Assembly (NCBI RefSeq): GCF_030767025.1
Contig: NZ_JASITE010000018.1
Coordinates: 1-64,000 of the forward strand
Direction: 5' to 3'
DNA length: 64,000 nt
Origin: Nocardia sp. CC227C
GTDB lineage: Bacteria > Actinomycetota > Actinomycetes > Mycobacteriales > Mycobacteriaceae
The notes below the pieces were generated by a model. It had not been told where the DNA came from. It was given only the letters and a program-made list of their open reading frames with translations, and searched no databases. Both the position numbers and the translations under genes were made by a program. Positions 52,011 through 59,758 of the stretch are shown piece after piece (position 1 is the stretch's first letter; each line of letters opens with the position of its first letter).

Positions 52011-52937
52011 TCAGCGCGACAGGCGAATGCCGGACAGCTTGGCCGGATTCGCGAGATCGTAGATGCCCCAGATCTTTCCGTCCGCCACCGTGAAGCCGTA
52101 CACCCGGCGCGGATTGCCCGGATGGTTCTCCCCCGGCTCCCGCTCGTGCACCAGCACACCCAGCTGGCCGTTGACGAGCACCGGCTCGAACAGGCCCGCG
52201 GCGAGGTTGGCGGGGTCGTCGAATCCCAGTTTGCGGCGCAGTCCCAGGAACAGGCGGGCGACCCTGTCCGCACCGGTGACCACGTTGATGGCGGTGGCGG
52301 TGGTGCCGCCCGCGTCGCCGATGGTGCGGGCCTCCGGATGCAGCACCGCCACCACCCGGTCCAGGTCCCCGGAGTACATGGCCTCGATGAGCCGCTGCAC
52401 GGCGGCCTCGTGCTCGGGATCGGGAACCGGCTCCGGGCCGCGCGCCGCCGCCTTGCGCGCCCGGGCGGCGAGCTGCCGGGCGGCGTCGGTGGAAATGTCC
52501 AGGATATCGGCGATTTCGTCGAACGGCACCGAGAAAGCATCGTGCAGAACGAAAGCCACGCGCTGCGGCGGAGTGAGATTGTCCAGCACGATCATCGCCG
52601 CGAGGCGGGCATCCTGCTTGCGGACCACCGCGGCCAGCGGATCGGGGGTGCTGGAGGGGCTCGGCGCGGTCACGACCGGCTCCGGCAGCCATTGGCCCAC
52701 ATAGGTTTCCCGGCGCACGGCGGCACTGCGCAGGCGGTCCAGGCAGATGCGGCTCACCACGGTGGTGAGCCAGGCACGTAGATCCTCGATCTCGTACTGG
52801 GGTGTGGTGGCCAGGCGCAGCCAGCTCTCCTGCACCGCATCCTCGGCGTCGGTGACACTGCCGGTCAGCCGATAGGCCACCGCGAGCAGGTGCGATCGAT
52901 GGGATTCGAACAAATCGGCGAGCAGTGCGGCAACCAC
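52011..52937 (-). CDS. ECF sigma factor, SigJ/ECF41 type
   Basis: A 308-residue protein with the start chosen at GTG 52937, because the divergent gene begins at 52966. Sigma region 2 is HRSHLLAVAYRLTGSVTDAEDAVQESWLRLA, then IEDLRAWLTTVVSRICLDRLRSA. Region 4 is RVAFVLHDAFSVPFDEIADILDISTDAARQLAARARKA. A C-terminal SnoaL-like (NTF2-fold) domain (about 195-308) ends YDLANPAKLSGI, close to the NPDKL motif of ECF41 proteins, in which this domain controls activity in place of a classical anti-sigma factor. No COMD-type carboxymuconolactone gene, a frequent partner, is adjacent. Confidence 0.88.
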   Translation of the reverse strand: MVAALLADLFESHRSHLLAVAYRLTGSVTDAEDAVQESWLRLATTPQYEIEDLRAWLTTVVSRICLDRLRSAAVRRETYVGQWLPEPVVTAPSPSSTPDPLAAVVRKQDARLAAMIVLDNLTPPQRVAFVLHDAFSVPFDEIADILDISTDAARQLAARARKAAARGPEPVPDPEHEAAVQRLIEAMYSGDLDRVVAVLHPEARTIGDAGGTTATAINVVTGADRVARLFLGLRRKLGFDDPANLAAGLFEPVLVNGQLGVLVHEREPGENHPGNPRRVYGFTVADGKIWGIYDLANPAKLSGIRLSR

Positions 52938-52965
52938 CGTGGTGATCCTATGCCAGCATGAGGCG

Positions 52966-53553
52966 ATGGACCCGAGCACCCTGTCGAACGGAACGGTCTG
53001 GCTCACGCCGCCCACGGTGTACGACATCGACGCCATCACCGCCTGCTGCCAGGAGCCGTCCATCGGGGAATGGACCACCATGCCGGTGCCCTACCTGCGC
53101 GAGCACGCCGAGGGCTTCGTGACCGACATCGTGATTCCCGGATGGGCCGCGCGCAGCCCCACCTGGGCGGTGCGGACGGCGGCGGACGGGCCGGTGGTGG
53201 GCATGATCGGCCTGCACCCCACCATCCGCGCGCAGGACGAGACCGCCGAGATCGGCTACTGGCTCTGCCCCGCCGCCCGCGGTCGCGGACTCATGACCCA
53301 GGCCGTCGACCTGGTCTGCACCGCCGCCTTCGCCCCGGGGCCGTTCGGCTACGGCCGCCTCGAATGGCGGGCGATGGTCGGCAATCACCCGTCCGCCGCC
53401 GTGGTCCGCCGCACCGGCTTCCGCTACGAGGGCATCCTGCGCGGCGGCATGGTCCAGCGCGGCGTGCGGCGCGATATCTGGATCGCGGGCCGCCTCGCCA
53501 CCGACCCACCCGGCCCGGCCCCGGCCTGGCCCGCCGAATTCGACCGGGGCTGA
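52966..53553 (+). CDS. GNAT acetyltransferase, RimJ/RimL type
   Basis: A 195-residue GNAT protein from ATG 52966. It shows VWLTPPTVYDIDAITACCQEP, WAVRTAADGPVVGMIGLHP, the acetyl-CoA region EIGYWLCPAARGRGLMTQAVDLVCTAAF, and RLEWRAMVGNHPSAAVVRRTGFRYEGILRGG, followed by RRDIWIAGRLA. This is the ribosomal-protein alanine acetyltransferase-like group, but members have many substrates. It is divergent from the sigma factor gene with 28 bases between starts, so their control regions overlap. Confidence 0.87.
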   Translation: MDPSTLSNGTVWLTPPTVYDIDAITACCQEPSIGEWTTMPVPYLREHAEGFVTDIVIPGWAARSPTWAVRTAADGPVVGMIGLHPTIRAQDETAEIGYWLCPAARGRGLMTQAVDLVCTAAFAPGPFGYGRLEWRAMVGNHPSAAVVRRTGFRYEGILRGGMVQRGVRRDIWIAGRLATDPPGPAPAWPAEFDRG

Positions 53554-53628
53554 ACCGGGCGCACCTCCGGAGAACGGACCGGTTGGATGTGGCCGCGATC
53601 TCGGGAAGCCGCTCTTAGGCTGGGGGTT

Positions 53629-54555
53629 ATGACGCTCGAGGAGGTAGCGGGCGAGCTGTACGGCGTCGCCCCGGCAGGGTTCATCGCGGCGCGGGACGAG
53701 TGGGTGCGGCGGGCCCGCGAAGGCGGGGACCGCGAGCTGGCCGCGGCCATCGGCAAGCTGCGGCGGCCGACGGTGGCGGCCTGGGCGGTGAATGTGCTGG
53801 CTCGGGAGGCTGCCGACGAGGTGGCGGCGCTGTTGGCCGTCGGGGATTCGCTGCGGGAGGCGCAGCGGAAACTGTCGGGCGATGCGCTGCGGTCACTCAC
53901 CACCGAGCGCCAGCGGGTGGTGAACGCGCTGACCAAGAAGTCCGGCGAACTGGCGGCCGCCCACGACCAGAAGTTGAGCGAGGCGACCCTCCGCGAGATC
54001 GGCCAGACCCTGCACGCCGCCCTCGCCGACCCCGACGTGGCGGAAGCGGTCCGCACCGGCACCCTCGCCACCGCCGCCAGCTACGCAGGCTTCGGCCCCG
54101 CCACCCTCGCCGCCGTCCCCACACCTGAATCCCCCTCCGCAACGGCCACCGTCCCCGGCACTGGCACCGGCACCGGCACCGGCACGGATTCGACCCGTAC
54201 TCACGCCGATGACGGCGCTGCGCACCCGATGACGGGCGGAGCGGCGCAACGCGACCGGGCGGGCACGGCCGGAGAACTCGCGAGCACGGCCGCCGACGCC
54301 CTCGCCGCACTCGAATCCGCCCGCGCCGCCCGCGATACCGCGCAGGCGGAGCGCGACCGCGTCGCCGCCGACCTGACCGCCGTCGAGGACCGCATCGCCG
54401 CCCTGCGCGCCGACCTCTCGCACGCCGAATCCGAACGCCGCGTCACCGTGGCCGCCAACCGCACCGCCCAGGAAGCCCTCAACAAGGCCCAACGCCACCT
54501 CGACCACGTCGAACGCTGGGCCGAGAAGGCCCGGGCACGCCTGTCGTCCCATTGA
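53629..54555 (+). CDS. Hypothetical helical protein with C-terminal coiled coil
   Basis: A 308-residue protein from ATG 53629 with GGGGG upstream. The N-terminal part (about 1-150) is helical: TLEEVAGELYGVAPAGFIAARDEWVRRAR, LRRPTVAAWAVNVLAREAADEV and TTERQRVVNALTKKSGELAAA. A Thr/Gly-rich linker (TVPGTGTGTGTGTDST) follows, then a long charged coiled coil (ARAARDTAQAERDRVAADLTAVEDRIAALRADLSHAESERR). This is a common actinobacterial family of unknown function (PE-type start but no secretion motif). The stop overlaps the ATG of the PIN-domain gene. Confidence 0.78.
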   Translation: MTLEEVAGELYGVAPAGFIAARDEWVRRAREGGDRELAAAIGKLRRPTVAAWAVNVLAREAADEVAALLAVGDSLREAQRKLSGDALRSLTTERQRVVNALTKKSGELAAAHDQKLSEATLREIGQTLHAALADPDVAEAVRTGTLATAASYAGFGPATLAAVPTPESPSATATVPGTGTGTGTGTDSTRTHADDGAAHPMTGGAAQRDRAGTAGELASTAADALAALESARAARDTAQAERDRVAADLTAVEDRIAALRADLSHAESERRVTVAANRTAQEALNKAQRHLDHVERWAEKARARLSSH

Positions 54556-54962
54556 TGGCCGATCAAGATGATCATCGATCAGCAGCTTCGGTCATGGAGA
54601 GCGAAACGCTGGTGATCTCACCGCTCGTACTGACCGAGTTGGATCACCTCGTGCATCGAGATCTCGGCTTCCCGGCCGCGATGCAAGTAGTCGATGCTCT
54701 CATGGGCCGCATGCTCGACGGCCGCTATCGACTTGCCGAATTGAAGCATGTCGATCTGGCTGCGGCACAGGAGATTCGAGGCAAGTACGTTCGAGGCAAG
54801 TACGAGGGGCTTCACCTCGACTTGGCGGACGCCGTCGGTGTCGTCCTCGCCGATCGTTTTCGAACCGACGCTATCTTCACACTGGACCAGCGAGGCTTTC
54901 GAGCGATCACCCCGCTCACACCCGGAATCGAACATTTTCGGATCCTTCCGGCCGATCTGTGA
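54555..54962 (+). CDS. PIN-domain protein lacking its first strand, orphan VapC-like toxin
   Basis: A 135-residue product from ATG 54555, which overlaps the preceding stop (TGATG). It keeps the VapC-like order DDHRSAASVME, ISPLVLTELDHLVHRDLG (acidic Glu), YEGLHLDLADAVGVVLADRFRTDAIFTLDQRGFRAI (two more acids). The usual start of a PIN domain, with the first catalytic Asp (xxVDTSxLLA), is missing. In-frame sequence before the ATG (PVVPL) belongs to DNA that codes for the upstream gene in another frame. No antitoxin gene is present. G/C content and codon bias are clearly lower than in the neighbours. It may be inactive or a degraded, acquired gene. Confidence 0.65.
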   Translation: MADQDDHRSAASVMESETLVISPLVLTELDHLVHRDLGFPAAMQVVDALMGRMLDGRYRLAELKHVDLAAAQEIRGKYVRGKYEGLHLDLADAVGVVLADRFRTDAIFTLDQRGFRAITPLTPGIEHFRILPADL

Positions 54963-55015
54963 CTGTCACGGGCGAGGTCAGCACAAACCCGGGGCCGCCC
55001 GCGTAGATTGCGGAT

Positions 55016-55549
55016 ATGGCGGGCACGGCGCGGTTCGAGTGGATTGTCGGGATCATGGGGATCCGGGCGGAGGACCGGATTCTGGAGGTGGGCGCGGGGT
55101 CCAGTCCGTCGGTCGCCTATCTGGCGGCACCGTTGACAACGGGTCGCGTCGTGGCCATCGACCGCTCCGCCACCGCCATCGCACGTTCGGCGAAAAAGCA
55201 TGCGGCACTGGTCGAGTCGGGGCGGGTGCGGCTGCTTCAGGTCGCCTTGGAGGACCTGCGGCCCGAGGATGTTCGCGAGAACGGCACCGGTTTCGACAAG
55301 ATCCTCGCGGTCAATGTGAACCTCTTCTGGACCAGGGATCCGACGCCGGAGCTCGCCACCATCCGCGAGCTGCTCGATCCGGGCGGCGCCCTGTACCTGA
55401 TGTACGGCTACGGTGACCCCGGAGCCGATACCGCGAGCAGCCCGAAACCCTTGCCGGGCAGGCTGTCCGAGCACCTGAGGGGCGCGGGATTCGATATCCG
55501 AACCCGCGCCTCAGGCGATCTCCTCGGTATTGCCGCCACCCCGGTATAG
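55016..55549 (+). CDS. SAM-dependent methyltransferase (class I)
   Basis: A 177-residue Rossmann-fold methyltransferase from ATG 55016. It shows IMGIRAEDRILEVGAGSSPSVAYLA (motif I), TGRVVAIDRSATAIARSAKKHAALV (motif II with acidic Asp), FDKILAVNVNLFW (motif post-II), ELLDPGGALYLMYGYG, and a short C terminus. At 177 residues it is a minimal domain with no substrate-recognition extension. The substrate is not predictable. Convergent with the DAHP synthase gene. Confidence 0.82.
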   Translation: MAGTARFEWIVGIMGIRAEDRILEVGAGSSPSVAYLAAPLTTGRVVAIDRSATAIARSAKKHAALVESGRVRLLQVALEDLRPEDVRENGTGFDKILAVNVNLFWTRDPTPELATIRELLDPGGALYLMYGYGDPGADTASSPKPLPGRLSEHLRGAGFDIRTRASGDLLGIAATPV

Positions 55550-55570
55550 GGGACGTGGCCGCGCTGCGGG

Positions 55571-55644
55571 ATTCAGCCGCGCCGCGCGGCTGTACTGATT
55601 CAGCCGCGCCGCGCGGCTGTACTGATTCAGCCGCGCCGCGCGGC
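55571..55644. repeat. 27-bp tandem repeat carrying hairpins at the DAHP synthase 3' end
   Basis: The unit ATTCAGCCGCGCCGCGCGGC plus TGTACTG occurs at 55571-55597 and 55598-55624, with a partial third copy (55625-55644) that is the last codons and stop of the DAHP synthase gene. Each unit contains AGCCGCG-CCG-CGCGGCT, a perfect 7-bp hairpin. The copies could act as serial terminators between the converging genes. Confidence 0.75.
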
Positions 55645-56715
55645 GACGGCCTCGGCCAGCCGGTCGAGCTGCGCGGCGGTGGTGTCCCAGTCCAGGCAGG
55701 CGTCGGTGATGGACTGTCCGTAGGCCAGCTCGTCGGCGCGGCCGAGGGTGAGGTCCTGGCGACCGGCGAGGATGAAGCTCTCCATCATGACGCCGACCGT
55801 GCTGGTCTCCCCCGCCGCGATGCGCCCGGCGATATCGGTGACCACGTCGACCTGCCGGTTGTGGTCCTTGTTGCTGTTGCCGTGGCTGGCGTCGATCACC
55901 ACACGCTGCGGCAGCGACGACTTCTCCAGGCGCAGGCACGCCTCGGCCACCGAGGCCGCGTCGTAGTTGGTGCCATTGCTGCCGCCGCGCAGGATGACGT
56001 GGCAGTCCGGGTTGCCCGCGGTGCGGATGAGCGCCGAACGCCCCTCCAGATCGGTGCCGGGGAACACGTGGCTGGCGGCGGCGGCCCGCACACCGTCCAC
56101 GGCCACCTGCACATCGCCGTCGGTGCCGTTCTTGATGCCGACCGGCATGGACAGCGCGCTGGAGAGCTGACGGTGCACCTGGCTGGCAGCGGTGCGCGCG
56201 CCGATCGCGCCGTAGGCGACCAGGTCCGCGATGTACTGCGGGGTAATGGGGTCGAGGAATTCGCAGGCCACCGGCAGTCCGAGCGCCGTGATGTCGACCA
56301 GCAGGCGACGGCCCAGATCCAGCCCGGTGTTGATGTCGAAGGTGCCGTCCAGGTGCGGGTCGTTGATCAGGCCCTTCCAGCCCAGGGTGGTGCGCGGCTT
56401 CTCGAAGTAGACGCGCATCACGATGTGCAGCCGATCCCCGAGCTCGGCGGCCTTGGCCGCCAACCGGCGCGCGTAGTCGAGGGCGGCGTCGGGATCGTGC
56501 ACCGAACACGGGCCGACAATGACCATCAGCCGGTCGTCGTCGCCACGCAGCACGTCGACGGTGGCCTTGCGGCCCGCGCGCACGGTATCGGCGAGCGCGT
56601 CGTCGATGGGGTGGGTGCGACGGATGTCGGCGGGCGAGCGAAGGGGGCTCACGCTGAGGGTGCGCTGATCGTCCAGATCGGCATGCCTGGAGTCGATGGC
56701 GGCGGCGAGAGTCAT
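55627..56715 (-). CDS. Class I 3-deoxy-7-phosphoheptulonate (DAHP) synthase
   Basis: A 362-residue enzyme from ATG 56715, the first step of the shikimate pathway (phosphoenolpyruvate plus erythrose 4-phosphate). Motifs: LMVIVGPCSVHDPDAALDYARRL (metal-binding Cys), IVMRVYFEKPRTTLGWKGLINDPHLDGTFDIN, CEFLDPITPQYIADLVAYGAIGARTAASQVHRQ, VGIKNGTDGDVQVAVD, VILRGGSNGTNYDAAS, and VVIDASHGNSNKDHNRQ. This is the AroF/AroG/AroH (E. coli-like) class, not the class II type that mycobacteria rely on. A leader ORF rich in aromatic codons lies upstream (56813-56881), which suggests attenuation by aromatic amino acids. Confidence 0.93.
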   Translation of the reverse strand: MTLAAAIDSRHADLDDQRTLSVSPLRSPADIRRTHPIDDALADTVRAGRKATVDVLRGDDDRLMVIVGPCSVHDPDAALDYARRLAAKAAELGDRLHIVMRVYFEKPRTTLGWKGLINDPHLDGTFDINTGLDLGRRLLVDITALGLPVACEFLDPITPQYIADLVAYGAIGARTAASQVHRQLSSALSMPVGIKNGTDGDVQVAVDGVRAAAASHVFPGTDLEGRSALIRTAGNPDCHVILRGGSNGTNYDAASVAEACLRLEKSSLPQRVVIDASHGNSNKDHNRQVDVVTDIAGRIAAGETSTVGVMMESFILAGRQDLTLGRADELAYGQSITDACLDWDTTAAQLDRLAEAVAARRG

Positions 56716-56812
56716 GATTCGTGGGTTCCTTTTCTCAGGCCGACCCACGGAGATTCACGATGAGATTCCCTCGGAGCCGGTCTGTGTTCATCCGGCTCGG
56801 GGTGGGAGGAAG
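56716..56812 (-). promoter_or_regulatory. Attenuator-like leader of the DAHP synthase gene
   Basis: Alternative pairings exist on the minus strand. The CCGGCCCCGGGTGGG segment inside the leader ORF (56837-56851) can pair with CCCACCCCGAGCCGG (56792-56806). The GAGCCGG end of that same segment can instead pair perfectly with CCGGCTC (56774-56780). A further hairpin, CGTGGGT / ACCCACG (56743-56749 and 56720-56726), holds the ribosome binding site AAAAGGAA in its loop. Confidence 0.6.
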
Positions 56813-56881
56813 TCAGCGCTGGTACACGCCGCTCGGCCCACCCGGGGCCGGCTGGCTAAACCAGAAATACACGCGCTGCAT
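56813..56881 (-). CDS. Aromatic-rich leader peptide upstream of DAHP synthase
   Basis: ATG 56881 to TGA 56815-56813 encodes 22 residues: MQRVYFWFSQPAPGG, then PSG and VYQR. Four consecutive aromatic codons (Tyr-Phe-Trp-Phe) lie at positions 5-8, with another Tyr near the end. That is the hallmark of a transcription-attenuation leader for aromatic amino acid genes. It ends 97 bases upstream of the DAHP synthase start, and the space between is full of alternative hairpins. The ribosome binding site is weak, and translation could be leaderless. I know of no annotated family for it. Confidence 0.65.
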   Translation of the reverse strand: MQRVYFWFSQPAPGGPSGVYQR

Positions 56882-57019
56882 GGCGGCGACAGTACCAGAA
56901 GCCACGGAAAATGCGTGTGGCCGCCGACACATTCACGATAGGCATCTCACTATCCGGGATGGCGTTCCATTGACCGAACCAGCCTATCGAGCGTCCGCGA
57001 ACGCCGCGCGAACGCGGAA

Positions 57020-57053
57020 CGGCCCGGCGCGGAACAGTTCCCGCACCGGGCCG
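57020..57053 (-). terminator. Terminator after the FAD oxidoreductase gene
   Basis: An 8-bp stem CGGCCCGG / CCGGGCCG continues inward as GCGGAA / TTCCCGC with one bulge, around loop CAG. It lies 16 bases past the 57069 gene end. Confidence 0.7.
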
Positions 57054-57068
57054 CGCCGGGTCCTCGAG

Positions 57069-58397
57069 TCAGCCGAGCACCGGGAAGTTGGCGCGGATCA
57101 CACCCTGCGGATCACGATCCCGCTTGACCGCCCGCAGCCGTGCCAGGGTGGCGTCGTCGAAGGCCGCCGCCGCGGTGTCGGCCGCACCGAGGAAGGTGTA
57201 GGGCTTGTGTCCGGGCGCGTGCTCGCCGAGGGCGTCCACCACCGCCCGCAGCTTCGCCGACACGGCCGCACGCAGTTGCGGCAGACCCAGCCCCAGCAGG
57301 TAGAGCAGGTACGGCTCCGCGACGGGCCCCCGCGCCGCGCCCGCCGGATTCGCGGTCGCCAGCGCCCCGCCGAGGTGGCGGACCTGAATGTTCAGCAGTG
57401 GCGTGACCGGTTCGCGCACCAGGATCTTGGTGACCTCGTGCCCGAGATCGGTGAGCAGTTCGGCGTGCGAGAGCGCCGGACTGGGGTCGGTGGGCTCGGC
57501 GGTGATCTCACCGACGCGGTCCACCGGGAGCAGGCCGCGATTGTCGGATACGGCGCCGCCCAGCCGGTCGACGACGGCCACCAGTTCCCGCCCCTCCTCG
57601 ACCGCACCCAGGTAGGCGAGATCCAGGCCGACCAGCTCCGGTGAGCCGGGGATCTGCACCCGCTGGAACCACACCGACAGTGCGTCGGGCGCGTCGGCGG
57701 TGAGCTTCTGGAAGGTCTCCCACACCTGCTCGGTGCGCTCACCCGGGAACAGCACCCGGCCGCCGTACACGGCAGGCACCGGGAACAGCTCGAATTCGAT
57801 CCCCGTCACCACCGCGAAATCGCCGCCGCCCCCGCGCAGCGCCCAGAACAGTTCCGAATCGCTGTCCGCGGTGATCCGCGCCGGGCGACCGTCGGCCGCC
57901 ACGATCTCGAAGGCGCGCACCGCGTCCGAGGCCCAGCCGTACCTGCGGGCGAACCAGCCCGCGCCGCCGCCCAGGGTGTAACCGGTCACGCCCACCACCG
58001 GATTGCTGCCCGCCAGCCCCGTGAGCCCGTGCGCGGCAGCGGCTTTCTGGATCGCACCCCACCGTGCCCCGGAGCCGACCCGGGCGACCCGCGCCTCGGC
58101 GTCGATCTCGATGCCGTCGAATCGGCCGGTGCGCACCAGGATGGCCCCGTCGACATCGCCGGTCGCGCCGTGCCCGGTCGGCTGCGTCACCACCGGCACC
58201 CCCGCGGCCCGGGCCGCGGCCAGCACCGCGGCGATGTCGTCGGCGTCCGCGACGGTGACCACCGCGCCCACCCGCTGGGTGACGGCGACATTCCACGGCT
58301 GCGCCGCCGAGTCGAAGCCGGCGTCCCCGGGAAGCAGCACATCGCCCCGGACGGACCGCCGCAGCTGCTCGAAAGTCCGCAGGTTCTCGAAGGTCAT
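57069..58397 (-). CDS. FAD-binding oxidoreductase of the BBE-like family
   Basis: A 442-residue flavoprotein. The N-terminal FAD-binding type 4 domain has RVGAVVTVADADDIAAVLAAARAAGVPVVTQPTGHGATGDVDGAILVRTGRF (the GHGA-type His is the usual site of covalent FAD), then GARWGAIQKAAAAHGLTGLAGSNPVVGVTGYTLGGGAGWFARRYG. A central substrate-cap domain (about 220-380) is followed by the C terminus FDDATLARLRAVKRDRDPQGVIRANFPVLG, close to the berberine-bridge-enzyme-like ending (DPxNxFRxNxxI). No second flavin-linked Cys is obvious. It oxidises an unknown alcohol, sugar or secondary metabolite. Monocistronic. Confidence 0.87.
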   Translation of the reverse strand: MTFENLRTFEQLRRSVRGDVLLPGDAGFDSAAQPWNVAVTQRVGAVVTVADADDIAAVLAAARAAGVPVVTQPTGHGATGDVDGAILVRTGRFDGIEIDAEARVARVGSGARWGAIQKAAAAHGLTGLAGSNPVVGVTGYTLGGGAGWFARRYGWASDAVRAFEIVAADGRPARITADSDSELFWALRGGGGDFAVVTGIEFELFPVPAVYGGRVLFPGERTEQVWETFQKLTADAPDALSVWFQRVQIPGSPELVGLDLAYLGAVEEGRELVAVVDRLGGAVSDNRGLLPVDRVGEITAEPTDPSPALSHAELLTDLGHEVTKILVREPVTPLLNIQVRHLGGALATANPAGAARGPVAEPYLLYLLGLGLPQLRAAVSAKLRAVVDALGEHAPGHKPYTFLGAADTAAAAFDDATLARLRAVKRDRDPQGVIRANFPVLG

Positions 58398-58507
58398 TGC
58401 AACTACCTACTTTCCACCGCAAGGTGACTACCGCCGCGTTGTCGCGTTCACAGAGATGACGGAACCGGCGCGCGGAGTGTGACCGCGAGTGGCGTCGATC
58501 ACGATCA

Positions 58508-58535
58508 GGGCCGTGTCCCGATGCGGACACGGCCC
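58508..58535 (-). terminator. Terminator after the SDR gene
   Basis: An 11-bp perfect stem GGGCCGTGTCC / GGACACGGCCC with a 6-base loop, 20 bases past the 58555 gene end. Confidence 0.8.
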
Positions 58536-58554
58536 GTCGATATCGATCCGTTGG

Positions 58555-59442
58555 CTACTTCCGCCCGAACGGATAGGTGACCTTGGTGAGCTGTTCGGAC
58601 AGCTCCCAGAGGCGACGGGCGGTCATCTCGTCGCGGGAGGCGGAGGAGGATCCGGAGCGCACCGGGTGTCCGCGCATGCCGCGCAGGCCGCCGGGGCCGT
58701 AGAACGCGCCCGGCTCCACCTGCGCGGTGGCGGCGTACAGCGTCGGCAGCGCACCCATTTCGGCGCTCTGCGCGAACAGCCGGTTGCCGATGGACATCAT
58801 GAAGTCCTGGAAGGATTCGGTGTGCGACTGGAGTTCGGTCGCGGCGTAACCGGGATGGGCGGCCAGCGACAGCTTCGGGGATCCGGCGGCGGCCAGCCGG
58901 CGTTGCAGTTCGTAGGCGAACATGAGATTGGCCAGCTTGGACTGCCCATAGGCGGCCCAGCGCTGATAGCGGCGGCGCTCCCAGTTCGGATCCGCCAGGT
59001 CGATGCGCCCGATGGCGTGCGCGCCGCTGGACACGGTGACCACCCGCTCGCGAATCTTGTCCAGCAGCAGCCCGGTGAGCGCGAAATGGCCGAGATGATT
59101 GGTGCCGAGCTGCATTTCGAAGCCGTCGGCGGTGCGTCGCATCGGCACCGCCATGATCCCGGCATTGTTGATCAGCACATCGGCGGATTCGATGCCGTCG
59201 GCGAAATCGCGAATCGAGGCCAGGTCGGCGAGATCGAGACGGCGCACCTGCGCGCGCTCCCCCATCTCGGCGGCCACGGCATGCGCCTTGACCTCATTGC
59301 GGCAGGCCATGATCACCCGTGCGCCCGCACCCGTCAGCGCCCGCGTGGTCGCGGCGCCCAGGCCGCTGTTCGCGCCGGTGACGATGTAGGTACGCCCGGT
59401 CAGATCGGGGATGTCGCCGATGTCCCAACCACTCACCCGCAC
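58555..59442 (-). CDS. Short-chain dehydrogenase/reductase
   Basis: A 295-residue SDR, with the start at GTG 59442 (GTG 59436 is possible). It shows the cofactor motif YIVTGANSGLGAATTRAL (TGxxxGxG), RVIMACRNEVKA, DVLINNAGIM (NNAG), VVTVSSGAH (catalytic Ser), YGQSKLANLMFAYELQRRL (YxxxK), and HPGYAATELQ. This belongs to the retinol dehydrogenase / protochlorophyllide reductase-like SDRs common in actinobacteria, NADP-dependent by the Arg after the second strand. The substrate is unknown. Confidence 0.9.
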   Translation of the reverse strand: MRVSGWDIGDIPDLTGRTYIVTGANSGLGAATTRALTGAGARVIMACRNEVKAHAVAAEMGERAQVRRLDLADLASIRDFADGIESADVLINNAGIMAVPMRRTADGFEMQLGTNHLGHFALTGLLLDKIRERVVTVSSGAHAIGRIDLADPNWERRRYQRWAAYGQSKLANLMFAYELQRRLAAAGSPKLSLAAHPGYAATELQSHTESFQDFMMSIGNRLFAQSAEMGALPTLYAATAQVEPGAFYGPGGLRGMRGHPVRSGSSSASRDEMTARRLWELSEQLTKVTYPFGRK

Positions 59443-59593
59443 GAGTCTAGGTGCGGGGGCGTGTCGGCGCGGGGTGTCGGCGAACGCGCTCGGATGCCAG
59501 CCGTTCGCCGGACCACGCCGGCGACGGGACCGAGCGGCGTGTCAGAGCCGCGGTTGACCGGCCACCACCAGGTCACGCAGTAGCGTCCGCCAC

Positions 59594-59758
59594 ATGGACA
59601 CGATCATTTGGGCCGGTTTGCTGGTCGTATTGGTCATGATCTATCAACAGCGATCCCGCCGCCTGGTGCTGGCGGCCTGGTGGATCGCGTTCCTGGCGAC
59701 CGGTCTGCTGCTGAAGCACCACATCACCAGCGGACTCGGCTTGGGGCTGACATGGTGA
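59594..59758 (+). CDS. DUF5993-like small membrane protein
   Basis: A 54-residue product from ATG 59594. A first helix, TIIWAGLLVVLVMIYQQ, is separated by RSRR from a second, LVLAAWWIAFLATGLLL, then KHHITSGLGLGLTW. This is the pattern of DUF5993, a family of very small two-helix proteins encoded just before DsbB-like genes. Its last codons overlap the start of the dsbB-like gene (ATGGTGA region, 59752-59758), so the two are translationally coupled. Confidence 0.72.
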   Translation: MDTIIWAGLLVVLVMIYQQRSRRLVLAAWWIAFLATGLLLKHHITSGLGLGLTW

